Notes: generated from the letters alone by a model not told the origin. A stretch of 36,952 bases of DNA from Akkermansia sp. (GCA_030536145.1 JAUNQN010000029.1:1-36952), one strand, 5' to 3'; shown: positions 1-8,353, counted from the first letter of the stretch. Translations and numbers: made by a program.

Positions 1-95
1 CGGAGCTTTGGCGGAGACGGGAGCTCCCAGCCCGATAAGTACAGCCTGCCTCGGCGGAGCTTCAGCGGAGACGGGAGCTCGCCGCCTATAAGTAC
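1..95. repeat. Two imperfect copies of a 41-42 bp repeat, period 54 nt
   Basis: Positions 1-42 and 55-95 are two copies of the same unit. Both begin CGGAGCTT, share the core GCGGAGACGGGAGCTC and end ATAAGTAC, differing at a handful of bases. The period of 54 nt is 18 codons. The plus-strand frame starting at base 1 stays open through both copies until a TAG at 100-102, giving a repeated R-S-F-x-G-D-G-S-S motif. The array may continue to the left of the window. Either it is the 3' end of a repeat-containing ORF, or it is a non-coding dispersed repeat that happens to be open; two copies cannot decide this. Confidence 0.7.
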
Positions 96-118
96 CTCTT
101 AGCTTTCACGTGTCCTTG

Positions 119-352
119 CTACTTTTTAAGCACCTGGTATGCCTGCATGGGGTGCGTATCATCCTCATGCATCTTCTGCAACCAGCCGTGTCGCAGCATT
201 GGCTGCACACATTTGCGGCGCAGATACTCAGTCTTTCTATCCAGAAGGATTGACAACTGCGGAAGCGAAACCCACTGACCGTCGCATATAGCGACTATCA
301 ACCGCTCCAATTGCTCGATCCATGTTTTTTCGTCACTTAGGTAGGACTCAGC
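119..352 (-). pseudogene. C-terminal winged-helix remnant of an AlbA_2/RecG-like DNA-binding protein
   Basis: The minus-strand frame is open from just after an in-frame stop at 353-355 to a TAG at 119-121. It holds no ATG before residue 'MLRHG'; the only early start would be TTG at 308-310. The peptide has the layout of the C-terminal winged helix of AlbA_2/RecG-C-like proteins: a 'LPQLSILLDRKTEYLRRK' helix-turn-helix, then 'MLRHGWLQK' and a tail ending in 'QAYQV'. In those families this helix-turn-helix sits at the end of a much longer protein. Here the N-terminal part is missing, and the DUF262 gene begins only about 55 bp upstream. It is most likely a decayed remnant of an accessory gene, with a very small TTG-started gene as the alternative. 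Family assignment is by motif memory only. Confidence 0.5.
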
Positions 353-407
353 CTATATAATACAATCATTTCAGCAATCATACTGAATCATACCGAAGTA
401 TGCATAA

Positions 408-2093
408 CTATTTTTTCTCACGAATACTGCTTACAAAATCGAATAACATCTCGGCAATTCTATCTGCTCGTTTTGACACGTCAAACCCAGCTATTTTCTC
501 ATAGGATTCCACAATCAAATGGGGCGCCTTAAACTTAGACTTTTTGTATATCTCAATTTTATCCTTCAAAGATTTCGATTTAAGCTGCATATTCAAATCG
601 CATTCCAGCAAGAGCAAATTACCGATGTTGGCATTTTGTTCCGATTTAGCATCCGGAATAATATGTTCAATAGTAGCTTCCGAAAAATCCCCTTCATATC
701 CGAGAAGACGTTCAACCACTTCAAAGACAGCCAAAACATTATCCCTTCTTACGCTCCCTGAGTATGCCTTGTATTTGGCTGAATAGCAAATATTCTTCAC
801 ATTGTTTGAGAAATACTTAGAATCAGGAATACGCTTAGACATAGAAATCCTCATATCCCTCAACACTTGCTCCACCACAGTACCATCAACATCATTTTCA
901 AGAGAACTTGAATATTTATCAACAACATCCTGAATCTTATTAGACGTCTGGTTTCCTAAAACATGATAGCATATAAAAAATTCATAAAGAAAATTTAAAT
1001 ACTCATCATACGTATCCTGGCTTATACACCTTTTATATAAAAGGTGCATAAGTCCTAAAACAATCGGACGAAACTGCTGCTGCCTTCTGTTTTTGAAGAA
1101 AGTGAATATTTTATATTCGAGAGGATTTCGATTTTCAGGCTCCAGCATTCTCCTATAGAATTTTGCTTTCAATTCCATATCAGACAACAACTCCACCTTA
1201 TCATTTTCCTTTTCATATTTCGATATAATTTTATAAGGTCTCGTTTCATCCGTATTTGTTTTTTCACCATATTTATGTAGAGCATAATGCTTCAAAAATA
1301 TTTCCACCTTATCATTTAAAATTTCCTCTATAGTAGAAACCCTAGTCATAATGGATTTCTTTTCATCCCTATGAGTATATCTAAGTATATAATTTCTAAA
1401 AAGTTCATAGTCTCTCAGCACCTGACCACGTGCATTCAAGACTTCAAATATCATGTACACACCTTCCTCGTCAGGAGTCTCAATATGGATGTAATTGATA
1501 TCACATATAATACTACCATATTCCTCCAAGACGGAATTATCATCTTTACTTCTTTCCTCAAGAGATTCGAAGAAAAATTCAAAACACTCTTTCACTTTTC
1601 TATCCAATTTGTAGCCTGATATAAAGTCATGTAGCGAATACAAAAGTTTCTCCTTTTGCATTTCCACCTCATCCAATTTTTCTACCAGCCTAGAAATCGA
1701 GGGATTCATCGACGAAGAAACTATCGGACGTTCACCACCGCGCTTATCACTTACGAAAAGATGCTTTCTCAAACCCTTGTATAACTCTCGCTGATTCCGG
1801 AGGATATATAGAGCTCCCAGAGCAACCAAGAGAATGGTTATAGTGGATATACGCTGTTGACCATCGATAACGCTATAACATTTCTTAACATCTTCTATAG
1901 GGTTCTCTTTCTTTAAAACGACACTCCCAATAAAGTGAGACTCTATATTTTCTTTATAAATCAAATCAATATCATCCAACAATTCCAGCCAATTATTTTT
2001 CTTCCACACATACTTTCGTTGATTTGCCGGAACCGTATATAATTTATCATTAAGCAAATCATAGACTCGCATATTTTCAGCAGTTAGTTGCAT
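408..2093 (-). CDS. DUF262/DUF1524 GmrSD-like (RloF-like) nuclease in a type I R-M operon
   Basis: The 561-residue protein has an N-terminal DUF262 domain with the hallmark DGQQR motif at residues 77-81 ('VIDGQQRISTITILL'). DUF262 is a ParB-like nucleotide-binding fold. Near the C terminus is a DUF1524 (HNH-like) segment, 'IEHIIPD' at about 475-481, followed by 'IGNLLLLECDLN'. This is the architecture of GmrSD type IV restriction enzymes and of RloF-type genes linked to type I systems. It probably cuts modified or invading DNA, but its specificity cannot be read from sequence. The ATG at 2091-2093 follows an AAGAGA-type ribosome binding site, 17 bp after hsdS, so it should be co-transcribed. 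The gene is strikingly AT-rich, with AAA, AAT and ATA codons throughout, unlike hsdR and hsdM. This points to separate horizontal acquisition. Confidence 0.85.
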   Translation of the reverse strand: MQLTAENMRVYDLLNDKLYTVPANQRKYVWKKNNWLELLDDIDLIYKENIESHFIGSVVLKKENPIEDVKKCYSVIDGQQRISTITILLVALGALYILRNQRELYKGLRKHLFVSDKRGGERPIVSSSMNPSISRLVEKLDEVEMQKEKLLYSLHDFISGYKLDRKVKECFEFFFESLEERSKDDNSVLEEYGSIICDINYIHIETPDEEGVYMIFEVLNARGQVLRDYELFRNYILRYTHRDEKKSIMTRVSTIEEILNDKVEIFLKHYALHKYGEKTNTDETRPYKIISKYEKENDKVELLSDMELKAKFYRRMLEPENRNPLEYKIFTFFKNRRQQQFRPIVLGLMHLLYKRCISQDTYDEYLNFLYEFFICYHVLGNQTSNKIQDVVDKYSSSLENDVDGTVVEQVLRDMRISMSKRIPDSKYFSNNVKNICYSAKYKAYSGSVRRDNVLAVFEVVERLLGYEGDFSEATIEHIIPDAKSEQNANIGNLLLLECDLNMQLKSKSLKDKIEIYKKSKFKAPHLIVESYEKIAGFDVSKRADRIAEMLFDFVSSIREKK

Positions 2094-2110
2094 AGTATCT
2101 CTTTCTATAT

Positions 2111-3607
2111 TTAATTTCCAATCAATTCGTTTATCTTACCAGAAATAAAATTCTGTTCATTCCTAGAAGGAAGTGCCACAAGCAACAGCTTCAGTGTCTC
2201 AGCCCTTAATTCCGTCTGTTTCGTGGAGCCTGCCCCGGCTTTCTCGAAGAAAGCCTGATGAGCCTTGAGATAATAGAACAGCCACTCCTTGTTGAGCAAG
2301 GAGGAAGCCCTAATGATGGTGACATGGGAATCAGGGACTATCGGCAAACCTTCAGGATTGTCTGAGAAATGGAAAATCCCCACACGGCCAAGTGTTCCCT
2401 CCCCTGTGGAGTTCACCACGATATCCGCATCCTGCATAAGCTCCGATTCGGGGTATGCGGCAAACTTCTTTTCATCTAGACGCCTTGCAAGGCTCATGTT
2501 GATTCCCCCTGCCTTGACGTTGCATTTTTGGGCAAAAACTAGCACATTACTCTTCTCGGCATAGGTGGGGGATTTACCACGTTTGATTTCCTTTACAACC
2601 AAGTCAGCCAATCGCACCCACCTCCATGTTTCCGGGATATCGAAGGGGATTTCGTCTTCCTTGATGGGCGGGAGGGGCTTTTCTTTCTTGATTTTGCCGG
2701 CGGCTATGAGCTTTTTCTTCTCCTGCTGGATTTGCTTGTACAGGTCCTCTGCGGTGCCTTCTTCCGGGCGCTGGGGGACCAGCTTGCCCTGGATGGCGTA
2801 TTGGAGGATGCTCTTGCGCATGTCTTGCGGGAATCGCTTGTCCAGGGTTTCCAAGGCGGTGTATGCCTCGCCGTATCGCTCTATCAGGGGGAGGGTCTGC
2901 TCTATCTTAGCTACGATTCGCTGTTGCTCTGCCAATGGGGGAAGAGCAATCAAAAGAGCCTTCAGTGTCTCAGCCCTTAATTCCGTCTGTTTCGTGGAGC
3001 CTGCCCCGGCTTTCTCGAAGAAAGCCTGATGAGCCTTGAGATAATAGAACAGCCACTCCTTGTTGAGCAAGGAGGAAGCCCTAATGATGGTGACATGGGA
3101 ATCAGGGACTATCGGCAAACCTTCAGGATTGTCTGAGAAATGGAAAATCCCCACACGGCCAAGTGTTCCCTCCCCTGTGGAGTTCACCACGATATCCGCA
3201 TCCTGCATAAGCTCCGATTCGGGGTATGCGGCAAACTTCTTTTCATCTAGACGCCTTGCAAGGCTCATGTTGATTCCCCCTGCCTTGACGTTGCATTTTT
3301 GGGCAAAAACTAGCACATTACTCTTCTCGGCATAGGTGGGGGATTTACCACGTTTGATTTCCTTTACAACCAAGTCAGCCAATCGCACCCACTTCCATGT
3401 TTCCGGGATATCGAAGGGGATTTCGTCTTCCGAGATGGGCGGGAGGGGCTTTTGCTTCTTGATTTTGCCCTGGGCAAGGAGTTTCTTCTTCTCCCGCTGG
3501 ATTTCCTTGTAGAGCTCCTCTGCGGTGCCTTCCTCCGGGCGCTGGGGGACGAGCTTGCCCTGGATGGCAAGCTGGAGGATGCCGGCTTTCAGTTGGTCCG
3601 GGGTCAT
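2111..3607 (-). CDS. hsdS: Type I restriction-modification specificity subunit with two identical TRDs
   Basis: This 498-residue protein is the DNA-recognition subunit of a type I R-M complex (R2M2S). It shows the usual two-fold layout: a conserved helix ('LKAGILQLAIQGKLVPQRP'), TRD1, a central conserved repeat (residues about 245-310, again with 'AIQGKLVPQRPEEGTAE') and TRD2. Residues about 73-216 and 330-473 are the same sequence, offset by 257 residues. At DNA level 2189-2621 and 2960-3392 read as identical. The C-terminal conserved part is short, ending about 25 residues after TRD2. The ATG overlaps the hsdM stop as ATGA. Identical TRDs predict a palindromic bipartite target. GC content is intermediate between hsdM and the downstream gene. 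Confidence 0.95.
   Translation of the reverse strand: MTPDQLKAGILQLAIQGKLVPQRPEEGTAEELYKEIQREKKKLLAQGKIKKQKPLPPISEDEIPFDIPETWKWVRLADLVVKEIKRGKSPTYAEKSNVLVFAQKCNVKAGGINMSLARRLDEKKFAAYPESELMQDADIVVNSTGEGTLGRVGIFHFSDNPEGLPIVPDSHVTIIRASSLLNKEWLFYYLKAHQAFFEKAGAGSTKQTELRAETLKALLIALPPLAEQQRIVAKIEQTLPLIERYGEAYTALETLDKRFPQDMRKSILQYAIQGKLVPQRPEEGTAEDLYKQIQQEKKKLIAAGKIKKEKPLPPIKEDEIPFDIPETWRWVRLADLVVKEIKRGKSPTYAEKSNVLVFAQKCNVKAGGINMSLARRLDEKKFAAYPESELMQDADIVVNSTGEGTLGRVGIFHFSDNPEGLPIVPDSHVTIIRASSLLNKEWLFYYLKAHQAFFEKAGAGSTKQTELRAETLKLLLVALPSRNEQNFISGKINELIGN
2189..2621. repeat. Direct repeat copy 1 (encodes TRD2 of HsdS)
   Basis: This segment matches 2960-3392 base for base as read, at a constant offset of 771 bp (257 codons, in frame). 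The match stops sharply at C2189 on one side and before a C/T difference at 2622 on the other. Beyond 2622 the two copies remain homologous, since this is the conserved spacer of HsdS, but with many substitutions. A long identical block inside a diverged repeat is the signature of recent gene conversion or recombination. Confidence 0.92.
2960..3392. repeat. Direct repeat copy 2 (encodes TRD1 of HsdS)
   Basis: Partner of the block at 2189-2621; see that entry. It encodes residues about 73-216 of HsdS. The two copies lie in direct orientation within one gene, so RecA-dependent recombination between them would delete 771 bp. That would leave an in-frame half-length HsdS with one TRD. Confidence 0.92.
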
Positions 3608-5076
3608 GCGTTGTCTCCTTTCAGCATGGCGGTGAGCTCTGCCAGCACCTTGTCAATCCGGGCGTTCAGGGAGGCGCGCTGTTCCTGGTAGCGGAGGATG
3701 AGGTCCTGGGGGTCCAGGACTTCCTCTGCCTTGTGGGGGAAGCCGCAGAGGTCCAGGTTATAGCCGAGGTCCACGAACTCCTGTGCGGAGTAGGCGCGGG
3801 ATTTGTCGAAACCGTCCTCCTGGATGGGGGTGCGGTTGTTCCACCATTCCACCACGGGATCAAAGTGGCGGAGCTCCATGGGCTTGGTCTTGGAGAAATG
3901 CTTGCGGTCTGCGGGCATGTCCAGGCGGTAGAACCAGGTCTGGCGGGTGGGGCCTGTCTTGTCAAAGAACAGGATATTGGTGGTAATGGAGGTGTACGGT
4001 GCGAAGACGCTGCCGGGGAGGCGGATGATGGTGTGGAGGTTGAAATCCCGCAGGAGGCGTGTTTTCAGGGCCACCTTGGCGTTATCCGTGCCGAAGAGGA
4101 AGCCATCCGGCAGGACAACGGCGGCGCGGCCGCCATCCCGCAGGCGGTGCATGATGACGGCCATGAAGAGGTCCGCGGTCTCACTGCTGGCGAGGTCTGC
4201 GGGGAAGTGCTGCTTGATGTCGTCTTTCTCCGAGCCGCCGTAGGGCGGGTTCATGAGGATGACGTCCACGCAGTCTTTGTCCGTATAGTCCAGGAGGTCA
4301 CGGGAGAGGGAGTTTGCATGGTGGACCCGGGGGATATCCAGCCCGTGGAGGAGGAGGTTTGTGATGCAGAGGGTGTACGGGAACTGCTTTTTCTCTATGC
4401 CGCAGATGGAGCGGGAATAGGCTTCCATATCATCGGTGGTCTGCACCTGCGGGAGCAGGGCTTTCAGCCAGGAGGTGATGAAGCCGCCTGTACCGCAGGC
4501 AAAATCCGCCATCTGTTCCCCCAGGCGGGGCTGAATCATCTGCGCGATGAAATCCGTAACGGCGCGGGGGGTGTAGAACTCACCGGAGCTGCCGGCGCTC
4601 TGGAGCTCACGCAGGATGCTCTCATATATGTCTGCAAAGGCGTGGCTCTCCTGGTAGTCTGAGAGGTCCAGCTCATCAATGACATTGAGCACCTGGCGCA
4701 GGAGCACGCCGTCCTTCATGTAGTTGTGCACGTCCTCAAACGTGGCCTGCACCACAGCCTGGCGGATGGGGGTGGAGGCATCCACGGGCAGGGTGCGGAG
4801 GGTGGGGAAGAGGGTACCGTCCACAAAGTCCAGCAGGTCATCGCCGGTCATGGCGCAGCCGGCGGCATCCGCGGCCCAGTTGCGCCAGCGGCAGGGCTCC
4901 GGGATGATGGAGGAGAAGGAGTCCTCCGAGAGTTCCCAGTCCTGCTCCTTGGTATCATACACTTTCAGGAAGAGCATCCAGGCGATTTGCTCAATGCGCT
5001 GGGCATCGCCGTTGATACCGGGGTCGTTCCGCATGATGTCGCGGAAGCGCTTGACGAAACTTGATACGTTGCTCAT
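3604..5076 (-). CDS. hsdM: Type I restriction-modification DNA methyltransferase subunit
   Basis: This 490-residue N6-adenine methyltransferase pairs with HsdS to modify the host target site. An N-terminal helical HsdM_N domain (about 1-130) precedes the catalytic domain. 'GEFYTPR' lies at 165-171, the S-adenosylmethionine-binding motif I 'DFACGTGGF' at 191-199 and the catalytic motif IV NPPY at 276-279. All key residues are present and the length is normal for the family, so it should be active. The ATG at 5074-5076 lies 3 bp after the hsdR stop, and the TGA overlaps the hsdS start, so translation is probably coupled. Base composition is high-GC like hsdR. Confidence 0.96.
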   Translation of the reverse strand: MSNVSSFVKRFRDIMRNDPGINGDAQRIEQIAWMLFLKVYDTKEQDWELSEDSFSSIIPEPCRWRNWAADAAGCAMTGDDLLDFVDGTLFPTLRTLPVDASTPIRQAVVQATFEDVHNYMKDGVLLRQVLNVIDELDLSDYQESHAFADIYESILRELQSAGSSGEFYTPRAVTDFIAQMIQPRLGEQMADFACGTGGFITSWLKALLPQVQTTDDMEAYSRSICGIEKKQFPYTLCITNLLLHGLDIPRVHHANSLSRDLLDYTDKDCVDVILMNPPYGGSEKDDIKQHFPADLASSETADLFMAVIMHRLRDGGRAAVVLPDGFLFGTDNAKVALKTRLLRDFNLHTIIRLPGSVFAPYTSITTNILFFDKTGPTRQTWFYRLDMPADRKHFSKTKPMELRHFDPVVEWWNNRTPIQEDGFDKSRAYSAQEFVDLGYNLDLCGFPHKAEEVLDPQDLILRYQEQRASLNARIDKVLAELTAMLKGDNA

Positions 5077-5079
5077 GTG

Positions 5080-7440
5080 TTAGGAGGGTAAGTAGATGGC
5101 ATTCTCCAGCTCCCGCAGGGCCTGGCGGTACTGGTCCTTGCTGCCGAAGAGTTTGACGATGTGGGAGGGGCTGCCTTTCTGGCGGAAGGGGTCCAGCTTG
5201 AGGACGCTGATGTCCTCCACCTCATAGATGCCGGAGTTCATGTAGCGGTCCAGCAGGGCCTCCAGCACCTCCCGCGCGGCGGGGCCGTACTTGCCGAAGA
5301 AATCCCGGCGGCGGACGTTTTCCGCGCGCTCCCTACGGGTGAGGGGCTTGCTGTCGAAGGCGACGTGGCAGATGAAGTCGTAATCATCCACGCCCTGCAT
5401 GCCGTGCTCCGCCTTGATGGATTCCAGGTCTATGCCGCGGCTGCGGAGCATGGCGCGTATGGGCTCCTTTTTCTCTGCGGCGGTCCAGGAGGCGATGAAA
5501 TCCTGCAGGGTGGCGAATTCATCCAGGATGTTGCTCTTGGTGTAGTCTGTGATGTTCTCCTGGCGCAGGAGGCGGCCGCCGGCATCATACACGGAGACGG
5601 TCTGGAACATGAGCTCCACGCGGCAGCCGTCTGCAGTGACGATGGGCTTGGGGCGGTGCTCATGCGGGGGCGGGGTGTCGTCGTCCTCGCCCAATGCTCC
5701 CGCGCCGTCGTCGTCGGCCCCGGCATCCGGGGGCTTGGGGGCGCTTGGGCCGAAGCCGTCCACCTGCTCGACGGGGCCGTCCCAGTCCGGGTCTGCAAAG
5801 AGGCGGGAGACGCGGCGGAAATCCATGACGGTGAAGTGGGTCTTTCCCTCATCATACAGCAGGCGTGTTCCGCGGCCGATGATTTGCTTGAATTCCGTCA
5901 TGGAGCCGATCATCTGGTCCAGGACGATGAGCTTGGTCATCTTGCTGTCTGCCCCGGTGGAGAGGAGCTTGGAGGTGGTGGCGATGACGGGGAACGGCTG
6001 CTTGGAGAGGAAGTACTTGAGCTTGCCCTTGCCGTAGTCATCGCTGCCGGTGATGCGGACCACGTAATCCGGGTTCTGCTGCACCATGTCCGCGTTCTGG
6101 TTCACCAGCTCCACGCGCATGCGCTCTGCGGCGTCCTCGTTTGCGCAGAAGACGATGGTTTTCGACATGCGGCAGTGGCGGCGCAGGAATTCCGTGATGT
6201 TGGCAGCCACCTCGCGCGTGCGGTCCTCCAGGATGATGTGGTAGTCGTAGTCGCTGTTGGAGTAGATGCGGTCCTCGATGACCTCCCCGAACTTGTCGCG
6301 CTGGCCCTTGGTGGGGCGCCAGCCGTCGGAGATGTTCAGGAAGGGGGAAACGACGCGGAAGGGGGCAAGGAAGCCGTCCTCTATGCCCTGGTTGAGGCTG
6401 TAGGTGTAGACAGGCTCGCCAAAGTAGTCTATGTTGGAGACGTAGGAGGTTTCCTTTGGCGTGGCGGTCATGCCGATTTGGGTGGCGGGGGAGAAGTACT
6501 CCAGGATGCGGCGCCAGCGGCTTTCCTCCTTGGCGGAGCCGCGGTGGCACTCGTCGACGATGACGAGGTCGAAGAAATCCGGGGAGAAGAGGCGGGAGTA
6601 GTGCTCAGCGCCGTCATCCCCCACCAGCTGCTGGTACAGGGCAAAGTACATCTGGTAGGAGGAGGTGGTGGCGGGGTCCTCCTTCTGCACGATGATTTTG
6701 TGGGTGACTTTCTCCAGCGGGCGGAAATCCTGCGCCATGGTGGTATCCACCAGGAAATTGCGGTCCGCCAGGTAGAGGACCTTGTGTTTCATGCCGCTTT
6801 TGAGCAGGCGGTGGACAATCTGGAAGGCGGTGTAGGTCTTTCCCGTGCCGGTGGCCATGGCCAGCAGCAGGCGCTGCCGCCCGGCGGCAATGGCGGCCAG
6901 CGTGCGGTTCACGGCGATGCGCTGGTAGTAGCGCGGGGAGTGCACGCCCATGGCGCTGTAATAGGGCTCATCCAGGATTTTCCGCTGGGCGGGGGTAATA
7001 CCCTGCCCGCCGTTCTGCGCGGCCAGGAAACGGGCGGTGAGCTCCTGCTCCGTGGGGAACTCATCCATGGCGAGGTAAGTCTCCCGCCCGGTGGTGAAAT
7101 CATGCTCCAGGAAACCGTCGCCGTTGGAGCTGTAGGCAAAGGGCAGGTCCAGCATCTGCGCGTAGCCCATGGCCTGCTGCATTCCGGCGGCGATGCTGTG
7201 GGTGTTGTCCTTGGCCTCTACCACGGCGATGGGGTTGTTCTTGTTGAGATAGAGCAGGTAATCCACCTTCTTGGCCTTCTCCCGCACGGGGCGGTTGCCC
7301 TTGATGTTCACCTTGCCGTCCGTCACATGGGTTTCCATGGTGATATGGCCCCGGTGCCATTTCTGCTCAATGGCCGGGGTGATGAAGAGGCGCTTGATAT
7401 CCTCCTCGCTCATCTGTTTCTTGGGTAGTACCGTATCCAT
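5080..7440 (-). CDS. hsdR: Type I restriction enzyme R subunit (endonuclease/translocase)
   Basis: ATP-driven translocating endonuclease of the type I complex. Counting from the ATG at 7438-7440 (786 residues), the PD-(D/E)xK nuclease motif is D60 ('VDYLLYL') with E75-x-K77 ('VVEAK'). Walker A 'ATGTGKT' is at about 197-203, DECH at 296-299 and 'MTATP' at about 324-328. A second RecA-like domain with 'IGRGTRL' follows, then an EcoEI-type C-terminal domain. The frame extends to a TTG at 7476, but the ATG fits family N termini better; the ATG at 7413 ('MSEEDIKRLF') is also possible. An acidic Asp/Pro-rich linker ('GADDDGAGALGEDDDTP') lies near the start of the C-terminal domain. It is the first gene of the operon and no frameshift is seen. 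Confidence 0.93.
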   Translation of the reverse strand: MDTVLPKKQMSEEDIKRLFITPAIEQKWHRGHITMETHVTDGKVNIKGNRPVREKAKKVDYLLYLNKNNPIAVVEAKDNTHSIAAGMQQAMGYAQMLDLPFAYSSNGDGFLEHDFTTGRETYLAMDEFPTEQELTARFLAAQNGGQGITPAQRKILDEPYYSAMGVHSPRYYQRIAVNRTLAAIAAGRQRLLLAMATGTGKTYTAFQIVHRLLKSGMKHKVLYLADRNFLVDTTMAQDFRPLEKVTHKIIVQKEDPATTSSYQMYFALYQQLVGDDGAEHYSRLFSPDFFDLVIVDECHRGSAKEESRWRRILEYFSPATQIGMTATPKETSYVSNIDYFGEPVYTYSLNQGIEDGFLAPFRVVSPFLNISDGWRPTKGQRDKFGEVIEDRIYSNSDYDYHIILEDRTREVAANITEFLRRHCRMSKTIVFCANEDAAERMRVELVNQNADMVQQNPDYVVRITGSDDYGKGKLKYFLSKQPFPVIATTSKLLSTGADSKMTKLIVLDQMIGSMTEFKQIIGRGTRLLYDEGKTHFTVMDFRRVSRLFADPDWDGPVEQVDGFGPSAPKPPDAGADDDGAGALGEDDDTPPPHEHRPKPIVTADGCRVELMFQTVSVYDAGGRLLRQENITDYTKSNILDEFATLQDFIASWTAAEKKEPIRAMLRSRGIDLESIKAEHGMQGVDDYDFICHVAFDSKPLTRRERAENVRRRDFFGKYGPAAREVLEALLDRYMNSGIYEVEDISVLKLDPFRQKGSPSHIVKLFGSKDQYRQALRELENAIYLPS

Positions 7441-7876
7441 GTCCCTGTACGCGGCGGGGTATCGGCAGCCCGGCAAAAGGCATCCGCCGCCATCTCATAA
7501 CAAATGTACCACATCTGCCGCCTTATTCAAGAAGAAAAGTACAATCTTTCCCCCGAAAATCCTTTCCTGCCGCGCGCAGCGCGCAAAATTAAGAAATTGC
7601 CGTTTTGCAAGGCGCTGTATGTGAACCATGAACAGCACTGCTGTATTACAAACGCCGGAAAGCCGTTTTTTTTGCCACCCATCCCCCGCAGCCCCCCCTG
7701 CCCCGCCGCGGCGCGGGGCGCGCGGTGATTTTGCCGAGCAGCCACCCGAATGGGAATTTCCAGCATTCAGGAGAACCATCCCGCAAGCGGGGTGGTTCAG
7801 CACCTGCCGAGGAGCTGACATGCGGCGCGGTGTTTTGCGGTTGCGGTGCGGGGGCGGGTGTGGTAGAGTGTGGGGC
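7441..7876. other. Intergenic region between divergent hsdR and a secreted-protein gene
   Basis: These 436 bp hold no convincing gene. The hsdR-proximal half is AT-richer and contains a weak minus-strand promoter candidate. The other half is very GC-rich, with C runs and a T8 tract at about 7667-7674. A stem of 11 pairs, including one G-U, lies at 7773-7783/7788-7798 (GAACCATCCCG with CGGGGTGGTTC) around a four-base loop. It is not followed by a T run. ORFs in this stretch have no family resemblance. Confidence 0.6.
7503..7530 (-). promoter_or_regulatory. Possible hsdR promoter
   Basis: On the minus strand TTGAAT (7525-7530) is followed by 16 bp and TACATT (7503-7508). It lies about 63 bp before the hsdR ATG, in the only AT-rich part of the gap. 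The match to a sigma-70-type consensus is modest and the call is tentative. Confidence 0.35.
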
Positions 7877-8320
7877 ATGAAGAGTTTTTACATGATAGCG
7901 GCGCTGGTGCTGTGCGGGGCGGGGTTCGGGCAGACGGAGAATGGAGTGCCAGAGACCGGGGCGACGGGTGAGGAAGCGGCGGCGGTGGCGGCGCAGGAGT
8001 GCGGGGTGAGGGTGCGGGCGCAGGTGCGGGTGTGCTACAGGCACCTGGAGGTGCGGGAGACGCCGCAGGGGCGGGTGGCGCGCCGGCGCACGGGGTGGTA
8101 TGTGCTGGTGCATGAGGTGTACCAGGGCAACCTGCGGGTGGGGGATTACATCTATTACGAGGAGGAGCGGGAGGAGCCGACGGATTTGCCGGTGTTCCTG
8201 AGTGATTCCTATACGCCGGAGCCGCCGATGGAGTGTATCCTGCAGGCGGAGGCGGCGGAGTATTATGCGCCGGGGCACGCGAATTTGCGCGGGGTGAAGA
8301 GGCTGAACGGAGCAGAATAA
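7877..8320 (+). CDS. Small secreted protein of unknown function
   Basis: I do not recognise this 147-residue protein. From the ATG at 7877 it has a typical signal peptide ('MKSFYMIAALVLCGAGFGQ') with likely cleavage after about residue 18-20. The mature part is acidic and Ala/Glu-rich. It has one cysteine-containing, strand-like stretch ('CGVRVRAQVRVCYRHLEV') followed by 'GWYVLVHEVYQGNLRVGDYIYY', which resembles a small beta-domain. The frame is open further upstream to 7628, but that part is low-complexity and has no signal peptide, so the internal ATG is preferred. It is transcribed divergently from hsdR and converges on a hairpin shared with the next gene. Confidence 0.6.
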   Translation: MKSFYMIAALVLCGAGFGQTENGVPETGATGEEAAAVAAQECGVRVRAQVRVCYRHLEVRETPQGRVARRRTGWYVLVHEVYQGNLRVGDYIYYEEEREEPTDLPVFLSDSYTPEPPMECILQAEAAEYYAPGHANLRGVKRLNGAE

Positions 8321-8353
8321 TCAGGAGAGGAATTAGGATTTAGGAGAATACAG

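Noticed and set aside
2289..3335. Two identical 91-residue plus-strand ORFs (2289-2564 and 3060-3335)
   Set aside because: They are identical only because they lie opposite the duplicated TRD of hsdS; the peptide resembles no protein.
408..3607. An invertible hsdS locus with silent cassettes
   Set aside because: The two TRD copies are in direct, not inverted, orientation within one gene, and no recombinase or extra hsdS fragment is seen in the window.
5161..7428. A 755-residue open frame on the plus strand opposite hsdR
   Set aside because: It is Val/Gly/His-rich with no domain, and every part is explained by the codon bias of the intact hsdR gene on the other strand.
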